38,994 nt of DNA from an uncultured Eubacteriales bacterium. GTDB taxonomy: Bacteria; Bacillota; Clostridia; Oscillospirales; CAG-272. Made by a program: the position numbers and the translations under genes. The DNA lies in NCBI GenBank assembly GCA_900546315.1, contig URCP01000019.1, positions 1 through 38,994 of the forward strand, in the 5' to 3' direction. Every line of letters starts with the position of its first letter. Positions within the stretch are counted from its first letter, which is position 1. The notes below the pieces were generated by a model. It was given only the letters and a program-made list of their open reading frames with translations. It had not been told where the DNA came from and did no database searches. Of the stretch, positions 24,712 to 33,094 are shown in pieces.

Positions 24712-25836
24712 ATGACACGCGCGATTATAGGCTTCACCGGAGACATAATGTGTCAGCCAGGATACGCGGAAATGTGTACGGTGAACGGCAGAAGAGACTT
24801 CTCGCGTATGTTCGCGCGGATATCCGACACACTGAATGAGTGCGATTACCTCGTCGGCAACCTCGAGACACCGATAGCCGGTGAGGATCTCGGATTCACA
24901 AACGAACGATACTGCTTCAACTCACCGACAGAGTTCGCGGAAGAAATAAAGCGCGACGGCTTCGACCTCGTCTGCCTCGCGAACAACCACTGCATGGACC
25001 GCGGCGAAGAGGGAATATTCCGCACGCTCGACAACCTTGACAGAATCGGGCTCCCGCACACCGGTCTCAACAGACCGGGAGAAAAGCGCTGGTACGTCTC
25101 AGAGGTGAACGGCATACGCGTCTCTTTCGTGAACTACACATACGGCACAAACGCCTTCGCACATCACAGATTCCTGTCGGACGATCTCTCCGGAACCGTG
25201 AATCTTTTCCAGCCGCAGGAGACGCTTCCCGGATCGATACATCTGCTTGAGAGCATGGAGACAATCGGGCGCGAGACCGACCGGCTCTACCGTCATCCGA
25301 GCGACGAATATGACAGATACATAAAACCTCACCTCGATATGCTGAGAAACGACATCGCGGACGCGAAGGCAGAGTCGGATTTCACGGTGGTCGTCATGCA
25401 CAGCGGCGGTCAGTACAACCCGACACCCGATCCGTACACGCTCATGCTCGCGGAAAAGATACGCGAATATGGCGCGGACTGCATAGTCGGACACCATCCG
25501 CACATACTGCACGGCTATGACGTGAAGGGCGGCGTGCTTTGCGCGTACTCAATCGGCAACCTTCTGTGCATACCTTCCTCGATGCAGGATCCGGTCGGAA
25601 CAGCGTATTCCGCCATTCTGCGCCTGACTCTCGTAAAGGATGAAAAAGGCACAAGAATGTCCGACGCCGGATTTTCGCTGATACGCACGATCGAACCGGA
25701 AAACGGCGCGCCGTACTGCGTCGAGTGCTCTGCCCCCGGTGATTTTGACACCGACGAAGCTCTGAGACAGGCGTCTATCCTGAGCGGACGTACAGAGACC
25801 GCTCTGAGACACGTTTACCATATTGACATTAATTAA
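24712..25836 (+). CDS. CapA-family (poly-gamma-glutamate type) metallophosphatase-fold protein
   Basis: A 374-residue protein of PF09587. Motifs in order: GFTGDIMCQPGY, GNLETPIAG, LANNHCMDRG, VVMHSGGQYN and GHHPHILHGYD, the metal-ligand pattern of the calcineurin-like CapA fold. No signal peptide or membrane anchor, unlike classical CapA. An ATG at 24694 overlaps the peptidase stop (ATGA), but the ATG at 24712 has GGAG 8 nt upstream and gives the usual N-terminus, so it is preferred. There is no CapB or CapC ligase gene, so polymer synthesis is unlikely from this locus alone; a hydrolytic or processing role with the M14 peptidase is more consistent. Confidence 0.88.
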   Translation: MTRAIIGFTGDIMCQPGYAEMCTVNGRRDFSRMFARISDTLNECDYLVGNLETPIAGEDLGFTNERYCFNSPTEFAEEIKRDGFDLVCLANNHCMDRGEEGIFRTLDNLDRIGLPHTGLNRPGEKRWYVSEVNGIRVSFVNYTYGTNAFAHHRFLSDDLSGTVNLFQPQETLPGSIHLLESMETIGRETDRLYRHPSDEYDRYIKPHLDMLRNDIADAKAESDFTVVVMHSGGQYNPTPDPYTLMLAEKIREYGADCIVGHHPHILHGYDVKGGVLCAYSIGNLLCIPSSMQDPVGTAYSAILRLTLVKDEKGTRMSDAGFSLIRTIEPENGAPYCVECSAPGDFDTDEALRQASILSGRTETALRHVYHIDIN

Positions 25837-25858
25837 TTCTATAAGGAGAACAATCAAT

Positions 25859-27337
25859 ATGAAAAAAAGAATGATCACAATCTGTGTTCTTGCGGCGATG
25901 CTCTTATCCTGCGCATCCTGCGGCTCGACAGAAACCGGAAACGACGAAACCACGAAAAGCGGCGGAACCGACACGACAGTCAGCGACACAACCGCCGAGC
26001 CGACCGAGTACGACAAATACCCGCTCCCGGAAAAGGACATGGACGGCTTCAACCTCCGCTTCTGCAACTATGACGACTCGTGGCTGACCTGGACAATAAA
26101 GACCCTCGACGTAGAGGAAGAGAACGGCGACAAGCTCAACGATGCAGTCTACGCGAGAAACCGCCGCGTGGAGGCGAAATACAACTGTCAGATAACCGAG
26201 GAACTCGTCGAGAACCCCGGCAATTCAATGTCAGGCTACATCATGTCCGGCGACGACCTGTACGACATCATTATGGTTCACGACGAGGCGGTGAGCAGTC
26301 TCTACTGCCAGGGCTACCTCGACTCATGGGACACGCTTGAGTTCGCGGACACGAGCCGTTCATGGTGGGACAACAACGCGAACGAAGTGTTCCAGATCGG
26401 CGGAAAGCAGTTCGCCGCCGTCGGTGATTTCACCCTTTCGATGGTGTGCCGCGGGTTCGTCATGCTCTTCAACAAGGACATGGTCTCCGACCTGAACCTC
26501 GACGAGAGCCTCTACGACATGGTTCGTGACAACAAGTGGACGCTCGACGGCTACGCCTCCATCGCGAAGAACTTCGTGAAGGATCTGAACGGTGACGGAA
26601 CAATGGACGGAAACGACCAGTACGCGACGACAGGCGCGGTCAAGCTCCATTTCGGCTCTCTCGTGACCGGATGCGGTGTCAAGTATATCTCGACCGACAG
26701 TGAGGGCGTCCCGCAGTTCGCGATCCCCGGAAACACCTACGCGTTCGACGTTTTTGAGAAGATATTCAACATCCACAACGGAACGAATATCTTCTACAAC
26801 ATTGCAAAAGCGAATGCCCACGACGGAAGCAACGAAGCTATCACATTCTTCAAGAACAAACAGACCGCGTTCAACGGCACATCCATGAAAGGCGTCGCGA
26901 ACTTCCGCGACGCGAACTTCGATATCGGAATTCTCCCGTACCCGAAGTATGACGAAAATCAGGAGAATTATTATATTCTGACCTCCGGCGGAACCGTAGC
27001 GACAATCCCGGTCACTCTCCCCGAGGACAGACACGAGAATGTCGGTATTCTTCTCGACGCGCTATGCCGCGACTCACAGCAGAACCTTCTCCCGACCTAC
27101 AAGGAGATCGTCCTCAAGACAAAATACGCGCGCGACGAGGATTCCGCGGAAATGCTCGATATCATCTTCGGCTCGCTGACATATGACCTCGGACTCTCCG
27201 TCTGGCCGCAGGACACGTACTACAAGTACATGGAGTCCTATCTCAAGATGACCGACAATTTCTCGTCCACTACCGACAAGATAAAGAGCATCGTCGAGAA
27301 GGACATCTCGGACCTTGTAAGCTCACTCGACAAGTAA
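25859..27337 (+). CDS. Sugar ABC transporter substrate-binding lipoprotein (orphan)
   Basis: A 492-residue family 1 solute-binding protein with signal peptide MKKRMITICVLAAML and lipobox LSCASC (Cys21). The start at 25859 is chosen over one 12 codons upstream because it starts the signal peptide and AAGGAG precedes it. It shares LNDAVYARNRRVEAKYN, a Ca-loop-like DLNGDGTMDGNDQYA, and PYPKYDENQENYYILTSGG with the paralogues near 12 and 32 kb. Third gene of the M14/CapA operon, 22 nt after capA-like, so its ligand may be the substrate of those enzymes. No permease is adjacent. Confidence 0.88.
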   Translation: MKKRMITICVLAAMLLSCASCGSTETGNDETTKSGGTDTTVSDTTAEPTEYDKYPLPEKDMDGFNLRFCNYDDSWLTWTIKTLDVEEENGDKLNDAVYARNRRVEAKYNCQITEELVENPGNSMSGYIMSGDDLYDIIMVHDEAVSSLYCQGYLDSWDTLEFADTSRSWWDNNANEVFQIGGKQFAAVGDFTLSMVCRGFVMLFNKDMVSDLNLDESLYDMVRDNKWTLDGYASIAKNFVKDLNGDGTMDGNDQYATTGAVKLHFGSLVTGCGVKYISTDSEGVPQFAIPGNTYAFDVFEKIFNIHNGTNIFYNIAKANAHDGSNEAITFFKNKQTAFNGTSMKGVANFRDANFDIGILPYPKYDENQENYYILTSGGTVATIPVTLPEDRHENVGILLDALCRDSQQNLLPTYKEIVLKTKYARDEDSAEMLDIIFGSLTYDLGLSVWPQDTYYKYMESYLKMTDNFSSTTDKIKSIVEKDISDLVSSLDK

Positions 27338-27352
27338 CCGATGTCTCAAATA

Positions 27353-27378
27353 GACCGCCGCGCCGGCGGTCTTTTTTT
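27353..27378 (+). terminator. Rho-independent terminator of the M14/CapA/binding-protein operon
   Basis: GACCGCCG (27353-27360), loop CGC, CGGCGGTC (27364-27371), then seven T's. Confidence 0.95.
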
Positions 27379-27397
27379 GCGATTTCGGGGTATCATC

Positions 27398-27426
27398 TTG
27401 ACATATCGCTTGCGGTGATGTAAAAT
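27398..27426 (+). promoter_or_regulatory. Promoter of the AraC gene at 27458
   Basis: TTGACA (27398-27403), 17 bp, TAAAAT (27421-27426). AGGAGG precedes the ATG at 27458. Confidence 0.85.
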
Positions 27427-27457
27427 ATATCCGTAATATATCAGGAGGAGACAGGTC

Positions 27458-28294
27458 ATGCGCAGTATAGACAAAAACGAGATATCGCCGTTTCTCCGCT
27501 ACGCCAGAACAATACACGTGACGCCGGACTACAGCTACAACGGCATCGCGGCTTACGACGCACGCGCGGTATACATTATTTCCGGCGGCGGAACACTGTC
27601 TGTGGGAAGCCGTTCCTACCGTCTCGCGCCGGGAACGCTGATTATATGGCAGGCGGGACAGGTCTACGGGTTTCAGGACATCACGGAGAGTGTCGATCTG
27701 ATCATGCTGAATTTCGATTTCACGGGCGGCGGGGAGGCCCTGCTGATTCCGGACAGAGCGGAGAACTTCGACGCCTCGCGCGTGCGCTCATACCCGGCGT
27801 TCACTGACGGGGCGGACGACAACGGCGTGTTTTACCGTCCCGGCGCGTTCGACACTGAGACGCTCATGCGGAGCCTTGTCGACGAGTACATGATGTGCCG
27901 CGTGAACTCCGACCTCGTGTCAAAAGGACTCCTCACAACCCTCGTCGCGAAAGCGTCCCGCCCCGCGGCAAACGACCGGCGCGCGGATGAGCTTATCGCG
28001 TACATCAATTCACACGCGTCGGAGAAAATGACCTACGCGTCGCTCGGAGCCGCTTTCGGCTACCATCCGAACCATACAGGGCGGCTTGTAAGAAACGCCG
28101 TCGGCATGCCGCTTCACGCGTATGTCATGAAGATACGCGTCTCCCGCGCGCTCGCACTCCTCTCCGAGGAGGGGAGGACGGTCGCGGAAACGGCGGAGTT
28201 ATGCGGCTTCCCGGACAGCGCGTCCTTCTCAAAGCGCTTCAAGGCGGAGACCGGCGTGACGCCCGCGTCCGTCAGACGCCGCAAAAATGTTTGA
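27458..28294 (+). CDS. AraC-family transcriptional regulator
   Basis: A 278-residue protein. The N-terminal cupin (about 30-110) contains AVYIISGGGTLSVGSRSYRL and GTLIIWQAGQVYGF, a sugar-effector pocket. The C-terminal AraC domain (about 180-275) contains MTYASLGAAFGYHPNHTGRLV, VAETAELCGFPDSASFSKRF and GVTPASVRRR. It precedes the WbsX-like gene on the same strand with about 115 nt between them and is its likely regulator. Confidence 0.9.
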   Translation: MRSIDKNEISPFLRYARTIHVTPDYSYNGIAAYDARAVYIISGGGTLSVGSRSYRLAPGTLIIWQAGQVYGFQDITESVDLIMLNFDFTGGGEALLIPDRAENFDASRVRSYPAFTDGADDNGVFYRPGAFDTETLMRSLVDEYMMCRVNSDLVSKGLLTTLVAKASRPAANDRRADELIAYINSHASEKMTYASLGAAFGYHPNHTGRLVRNAVGMPLHAYVMKIRVSRALALLSEEGRTVAETAELCGFPDSASFSKRFKAETGVTPASVRRRKNV

Positions 28295-28323
28295 TTCTGA
28301 CATATTTCTGTTTGAGCCCGCCA

Positions 28324-28352
28324 TTGTGTGACCGTCCTGAATGTGCTATAAT
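28324..28352 (+). promoter_or_regulatory. Promoter of the WbsX-like gene
   Basis: TTGTGT (28324-28329), 17 bp, TATAAT (28347-28352) with TG at 28343-28344. The weak -35 box fits control by an activator. Confidence 0.6.
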
Positions 28353-28408
28353 ATCAGCAGAACACGGAAACAGATTTCCGTGAAAAGGATATGAGAGGTA
28401 TTTCAGAA

Positions 28409-29533
28409 ATGCGCGATTATGACGTAATGGCATGGTATTTCCCGAACTGGCACCCCGACCGCCGCAACGACGAGTGGCACGGCAAAGGCTGGACAGAATG
28501 GGAAGTCACAAAGTGCGCGCGCCCCCGCTTCGAGGGACACGATCAGCCGAAGCTCCCGGTATGGGGGTACGCCGACGAATCAGACCCGAACGTGATGGAG
28601 CTCAAGATCCGCACGGCAAAGGAGTACGGGATCGACGGCTTCATCTTCGACACATACTGGTTCGAGGACGGAGGCTACAGGCTGAACGCGCTTGAAAAGG
28701 GATTTCTCGGGGCGAAGAACAACAAGGATTTCAAGTTCGCCCTGATGTGGTGCAACCACGACCCGATCTACGCCCACCCGGCTACAAGACGCAAGCCGAA
28801 CGACCCGCTCCTGAGCGGCGAGCTCAGCGAAGAGGGCTTCATCCGCGGCTCGGAGTATTTCCTGAATAACTATTTCCCGCGTGAGAACTATTACCGCGTC
28901 GACGGGAAGCTGTGGTTCGCGATATGGATGCCGGAAAAGCTCGTCAAGGGGCTCGGCAGTATCGAAAACGCGCGGCGCGTCCTCGACGACTTCAGAAACA
29001 GAGTGAGAGCCGCCGGGCTCGGTGAGCTATATCTCGCGGCGCCGATGCACAACGTCCCCGGAGCGTGGAACGGCGACCGTGAAAAGGCGGATGGGTATCT
29101 GAAAGCGCTCGGTTTTGACGGAACGGTTTGCTACAGCACCCCGACAGACGGAAAGGATTTCCCGCGCGAGAGCTTCGGCAAATTCATCGACGACGCCGTC
29201 GGATTCATGGACAGGATGGATTCACTGTCGGCTCTTCCCTTCTGCCCGACAATGTCGAACGGATGGGACTCGTCGCCAAGAACGCTCCAGTCCGAGATAT
29301 ATGAGAACGTCGGATACCCGTGGAGCGTTGTCACGGTCGACCGATCTGTCACCGAGTTTGAACGCGGGCTCAGAGCCATGAAGGAATTCGCGGAGCGTCC
29401 GGACTTCCGCGGAAACATGGTGACTCTCACGACATGGAACGAGTGGACGGAGGGCAACTACCTCGAGCCTGACGCGAGGTTCGGATACGGATTTCTCGAC
29501 GCCGTGAGGCGTGTCTTCGGAACAAAAGACTGA
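28409..29533 (+). CDS. WbsX/GH99-like glycan-processing protein
   Basis: A 374-residue, signal-less protein with the WbsX domain (PF14307). The signature near the N-terminus is AWYFPNWHPD, then GKGWTEWEV, ARPRFEGHDQPKLP and YGIDGFIFDTYWF; MWCNHDPI and LTTWNEWTEGN follow. WbsX proteins are often labelled glycosyltransferases, but the fold and motifs relate to GH99/GH71 endo-acting hydrolases, so the activity is open. The ATG at 28409 (GAGAGG 10 nt upstream) is preferred to that at 28391, whose AGGA is only 2 nt away. Monocistronic, with a terminator after it. Confidence 0.82.
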   Translation: MRDYDVMAWYFPNWHPDRRNDEWHGKGWTEWEVTKCARPRFEGHDQPKLPVWGYADESDPNVMELKIRTAKEYGIDGFIFDTYWFEDGGYRLNALEKGFLGAKNNKDFKFALMWCNHDPIYAHPATRRKPNDPLLSGELSEEGFIRGSEYFLNNYFPRENYYRVDGKLWFAIWMPEKLVKGLGSIENARRVLDDFRNRVRAAGLGELYLAAPMHNVPGAWNGDREKADGYLKALGFDGTVCYSTPTDGKDFPRESFGKFIDDAVGFMDRMDSLSALPFCPTMSNGWDSSPRTLQSEIYENVGYPWSVVTVDRSVTEFERGLRAMKEFAERPDFRGNMVTLTTWNEWTEGNYLEPDARFGYGFLDAVRRVFGTKD

Positions 29534-29582
29534 CATAGTGCCGGTAATGCCCGGCGGACAACCACACAGATGAAAATAACGG

Positions 29583-29611
29583 AACCGTCGGAATTTTTTT
29601 CGGCGGTTTTT
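29583..29611 (+). terminator. Terminator of the WbsX-like gene
   Basis: AACCGTCG (29583-29590) pairs, with one G-T pair, to CGGCGGTT (29601-29608) across a T-rich loop, followed by T's. The next promoter starts only 2 bp later. Confidence 0.75.
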
Positions 29612-29612
29612 A

Positions 29613-29641
29613 TTGACAAAATCCGATTCCGGTGGTATAAT
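29613..29641 (+). promoter_or_regulatory. Promoter of the PHP-domain pair
   Basis: TTGACA (29613-29618), 17 bp, TATAAT (29636-29641) preceded by GGTGG. A small dyad GTACA-GGT-TGTAC follows at about 29650-29662 in the leader. Confidence 0.9.
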
Positions 29642-29676
29642 ACATTCAGTACAGGTTGTACGAAAGGAAGAAACAT

Positions 29677-30477
29677 ATGCGTTATGTATTTGACAATGAC
29701 CTTCACATCCACTCGACCCTCTCATCCTGCTCGTCAGACCCGGCTGAGAGTACTGAGCGGATACTCGCATACGGGGTCGCCAACCACCTGAAGACGCTCT
29801 GCCTGACCGACCACTTCTGGGACGACGCGGTGCCGGGCGCGTCCGGCTGGTACGCGCCGCAGAATCTCGCGCATATAAGAGAGGCTCTGCCGCTGCCGCA
29901 GGCGGACGGGACAAGATTCCTGTTCGGCTGCGAGACTGAGCTTGACAGGAACTGCACACTCGGAATCTCCCCGGAACACTATGATCTCTTCGACTTCATC
30001 GTCATCCCGACGACCCATCTTCACATGAACGGCTTCACCTGCCGCGGCGACGAGAGCTCGGCGGAGCGCGCTAAGCTCTGGGTCGACCGTTTCGACGCGG
30101 TGCTCGGGATGGATCTTCCGTTCCATAAGGTCGGCATCGCGCACCTGACCTGCGAGCTGATGTCGCCCGGAAAGTTCGAGGAAGTCCTCTCGCTCATCCC
30201 GGACACGGAGATGGAGCGTCTGTTCGCGAAAGCCGCCGAGAAGGGCGTCGGAATCGAGCTGAACTTCGACTCAAAGCGTCTGACCGCGGACTCCGACATA
30301 AAATATGATCCCGACACCGTCCTGCGCCCCTATCGCGTCGCGAAGAAGCAGGGCTGCAAGTTCTATTTCGCCAGCGACGCGCACCACCCCGCCGACCTCG
30401 ACGCAGAGAAGGAGAACGCGGAGAGGATAATCGATATGCTTGAACTCGACGAAAGCGATAAATTCATAATAAAATAA
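29677..30477 (+). CDS. PHP-domain metal-dependent hydrolase (histidinol-phosphatase-like)
   Basis: A 266-residue cytoplasmic protein with the PHP metal-ligand set: DLHIHST (8-14), LTDHFW, CETELD, IPTTHLHM, GIAHLT and ASDAHHP near the C-terminus. PHP proteins are phosphoesterases of the histidinol phosphatase/DNA-polymerase-X class. The start at 29677 is preferred (AAAGGAAG upstream) to an in-frame TTG 7 codons earlier. First of two consecutive PHP genes, 22 nt apart. No histidine biosynthesis genes are near; given the surroundings, a sugar-phosphate or glycan-derived phosphate ester is a more likely substrate, but this is inference. Confidence 0.88.
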   Translation: MRYVFDNDLHIHSTLSSCSSDPAESTERILAYGVANHLKTLCLTDHFWDDAVPGASGWYAPQNLAHIREALPLPQADGTRFLFGCETELDRNCTLGISPEHYDLFDFIVIPTTHLHMNGFTCRGDESSAERAKLWVDRFDAVLGMDLPFHKVGIAHLTCELMSPGKFEEVLSLIPDTEMERLFAKAAEKGVGIELNFDSKRLTADSDIKYDPDTVLRPYRVAKKQGCKFYFASDAHHPADLDAEKENAERIIDMLELDESDKFIIK

Positions 30478-30499
30478 AAACATCGAAAGGAACCACGCC

Positions 30500-31531
30500 A
30501 TGAAAAAAACTCTCCTGACCCCCTCGATGGGATACTACCGCGCGAACCTTCACTGCCACTCGACCGTATCGGACGGAAAGAAAACACCGGAGGAGCTCAA
30601 GGAATTCTACCGATCGCATGGATACAGCGCGGTAGCGTTCACAGACCATCAGGCGTTCATCACGCACAACGACCTGACAGACGATAAGTTCGTCGCTCTG
30701 AACGGCTATGAGCTCGACGCGAATGACCCGAGCGGCTCCGGAAAGACCTGCCACATCTGCTTCGTCGCGCTCGACCCGGAGAATGACCTCGACGTCTGCT
30801 ATCACCGGACGAAATATTTCTGGGGCAATTCCGCGGGCTATCGCGACAAGGTGCACTTCGACGAGAACGCGCCGGACTTCGAGAGAGTCTACAGTCATGA
30901 TGGTATAAATGAAATGATAAAGCGCGGGCGGGACGGCGGCTTCTTCGTCACCTACAACCATCCGACGTGGTCGCTTGAGAGTTACCCGGAATACAGCGGA
31001 TACAAGGGAATGAACGCGATGGAGATAACGAACTACGGCTGTCAGGTCGAAGGATACGACGACGACAACGGACACGCCTATGACGACATCCTTCGCGGCG
31101 GCGAGCGCATATTCTGTGTCTCGACCGACGACAACCACAACCATATTCCCGACAACGACCCGCGCTCCGACTCCTTTGGCGGATATGTCATGATAAACGC
31201 GCCGAAGCTCGGATACCGCGAGCTGACAAGCGCCCTTGAAAACGGGCAGTTCTACGCGTCGACCGGAACGTCGAAGCACGTCGGACCCGAGATCCGCTCT
31301 CTCGACTTCGAGGACGGGAAAGTCTACATAACGACCTCGGCGGTCAGGAACATAGCCCTTATCACCTGCTCGCGCGCCTGCCGCCTCGCCGAGGCGGCAT
31401 TCGGGGAGACGATAAACGCAGCGTCCTTCGATGTCGGCGCGAATGAGACCTGGTTCCGGATTGTCGTGACCGATAAGGATGGGTACAAAGCTTATACCAA
31501 CGCTTATTTTCTGGATGAACTGAATAAATAA
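30500..31531 (+). CDS. PHP-domain protein, second of a tandem pair
   Basis: A 343-residue protein with PHP motifs RANLHCHSTVSDGK (14-27), AFTDHQAF, NGYELDAND, VTYNHPTWS and CVSTDDNHNH, and a beta-rich C-terminal extension (about 260-343; ITTSAVRNIALITCSRACRL). The extension is not part of the minimal PHP fold. It is only distantly similar to the preceding PHP protein, so the two are unlikely to be a recent duplication. AAAGGAA precedes the ATG. Ends before a bidirectional hairpin shared with the convergent binding-protein gene. Confidence 0.87.
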   Translation: MKKTLLTPSMGYYRANLHCHSTVSDGKKTPEELKEFYRSHGYSAVAFTDHQAFITHNDLTDDKFVALNGYELDANDPSGSGKTCHICFVALDPENDLDVCYHRTKYFWGNSAGYRDKVHFDENAPDFERVYSHDGINEMIKRGRDGGFFVTYNHPTWSLESYPEYSGYKGMNAMEITNYGCQVEGYDDDNGHAYDDILRGGERIFCVSTDDNHNHIPDNDPRSDSFGGYVMINAPKLGYRELTSALENGQFYASTGTSKHVGPEIRSLDFEDGKVYITTSAVRNIALITCSRACRLAEAAFGETINAASFDVGANETWFRIVVTDKDGYKAYTNAYFLDELNK

Positions 31532-31537
31532 AACACG

Positions 31538-31561
31538 GGACCGCGGCGTATGCCGCGGTCC
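31538..31561. terminator. Bidirectional terminator-like hairpin
   Basis: GGACCGCGGC (31538-31547), loop GTAT, GCCGCGGTCC (31552-31561), a perfect 10-bp stem between convergent genes. The T-runs on both sides are short. Confidence 0.8.
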
Positions 31562-31579
31562 TTCTGTCGTATTTACCGG

Positions 31580-33064
31580 TTATTTACCATAAGTCTTCAT
31601 TATTTTTTCGATCTGTTTTCCCACTCCCGTAGCCTTTGAGGCACATATCGAGGCGAAATTGTCCTTGCCGGCGACAGCCATATCGTATCCGACGACGCAC
31701 AGGCTCCCGCCAAGGAAATAATACCCTATGTCGAACACTCTTCCGTCCTTGATTATATCGAGCATATCCGCCGACTCGGTGTCGCGCGTGTACTTTCTCT
31801 GGAGAGCGACCTCATAGTACGCCGGGATGACAGTTCTGTAGCCCTCTGCCGCGAGAGCCTCAAGTATGATCGATGTGCGCTCGGGGTCGGATGTCGTCTT
31901 CGGTATGCACGGCATATGGTTTCCGGCGTCAACCTTGGTATAATATTTCTCACAGGTCTCGTCGTATTTCGGAACCGGGAGAAATCCGTAATCGTCGTTC
32001 ATATCGCGCATATCGTTCACTTCCGTGAGAAGCCCGTCGAAAAACAGCCCCCTGCCGTCCGAGAAGATTTTCCGCGCGTCGTAATCCTTGCTCGTGCCGT
32101 CATATCTGCGGCTTCCCTCAAGATAGCTGTTGTCCGAATAGAAGAGCCTGAAATAGTCGTTCATCGCCTTCTCAGTGCGCTCCGTGTAAATCGTGACGGC
32201 AGGTTCGCCGCTCTCGTCCTTATCGACAATTCTTCCACCTGTGGTCGTGATGACGTTGCAGGGCATGGAGTACATCTGCGTCGAGAGCCCGTACTGATCG
32301 TCCTCCGGCTTCTGTTCTCCGTCTCCGTTCAGATCCTTAGTCCCCGCCTCGGCGAGCCGTTTGAACTCATCAAAGGTCCATTTTCCGCTCTTTACGAGCT
32401 CATACGGATATTCCTCACCGAGGTCGTCGAACAGCTTTTTGTTGAAGAGCATACATTCGGTCTCCGCGAGAGACAGATAGCTTATGTCCCCGGTCATGAC
32501 AAAGAGTTTGCCGTTCAGCTCAAAGCTCTTTCTCGCGTCCTGATCCCACCACGGCTTGTCGAGATCGACATACGGAAGATCAGTGTTGTAATCAAGAAGC
32601 AGTCCCGGGTAAGCATAGGTATGGAACGCGCCCTGACCGTGCGGAAGGATCATGTCATACGCGTCCTCACCGGCGAGGATAGCTTTCGTACCGTCGGTAT
32701 ACGCGTCGTTGTCGGACGACTTTATCTGTGTGAAATTCACGCCGAAGCGCTCGGAAACCTTGCGGTTGCGGTTGTAGACGGCATCATTCACGACCTCACC
32801 AGTCAGTGACTCGCTGTACATATCCGCGCACCAGAGATCCGGCCATCTGACGAGTATCCGGAATTCGTATCCGCCGTAATCGACCTCCGGCAGATCCTCC
32901 TTTATCGCGTATCTCGGATCCTCGGTCGTGACCTCTTCATAAGAAGTCACGCCGTCTGAATCGGTGTCTGAACTGTCCTTCACCTCGCCGGAAGTCCCGC
33001 CGCAGGATACGCTCGCCGCCAGCATAGACATCAGAATGATCATGGAAATCGCTCTTTTTTTCAT
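31580..33064 (-). CDS. Sugar ABC transporter substrate-binding lipoprotein (orphan)
   Basis: A 494-residue family 1 solute-binding protein with signal peptide and lipobox AASVSC (Cys21), then an Asp/Ser/Thr-rich linker. It shares VNDAVYNRNRKVSERFGV, a Ca-loop-like DLNGDGEQKPEDDQYG, and PVPKYDETCEKYYTKVDAG with the two paralogues. It is 30 nt downstream of the DUF6259 glycosidase gene on the same strand, so the pair probably handles one glycan. Here too no permease follows: the next feature is the convergent PHP operon. AAGGAG precedes the ATG. Confidence 0.88.
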   Translation of the reverse strand: MKKRAISMIILMSMLAASVSCGGTSGEVKDSSDTDSDGVTSYEEVTTEDPRYAIKEDLPEVDYGGYEFRILVRWPDLWCADMYSESLTGEVVNDAVYNRNRKVSERFGVNFTQIKSSDNDAYTDGTKAILAGEDAYDMILPHGQGAFHTYAYPGLLLDYNTDLPYVDLDKPWWDQDARKSFELNGKLFVMTGDISYLSLAETECMLFNKKLFDDLGEEYPYELVKSGKWTFDEFKRLAEAGTKDLNGDGEQKPEDDQYGLSTQMYSMPCNVITTTGGRIVDKDESGEPAVTIYTERTEKAMNDYFRLFYSDNSYLEGSRRYDGTSKDYDARKIFSDGRGLFFDGLLTEVNDMRDMNDDYGFLPVPKYDETCEKYYTKVDAGNHMPCIPKTTSDPERTSIILEALAAEGYRTVIPAYYEVALQRKYTRDTESADMLDIIKDGRVFDIGYYFLGGSLCVVGYDMAVAGKDNFASICASKATGVGKQIEKIMKTYGK

Positions 33065-33094
33065 TTGCCTGTTCTCCTTATGCTATTTATTTTT

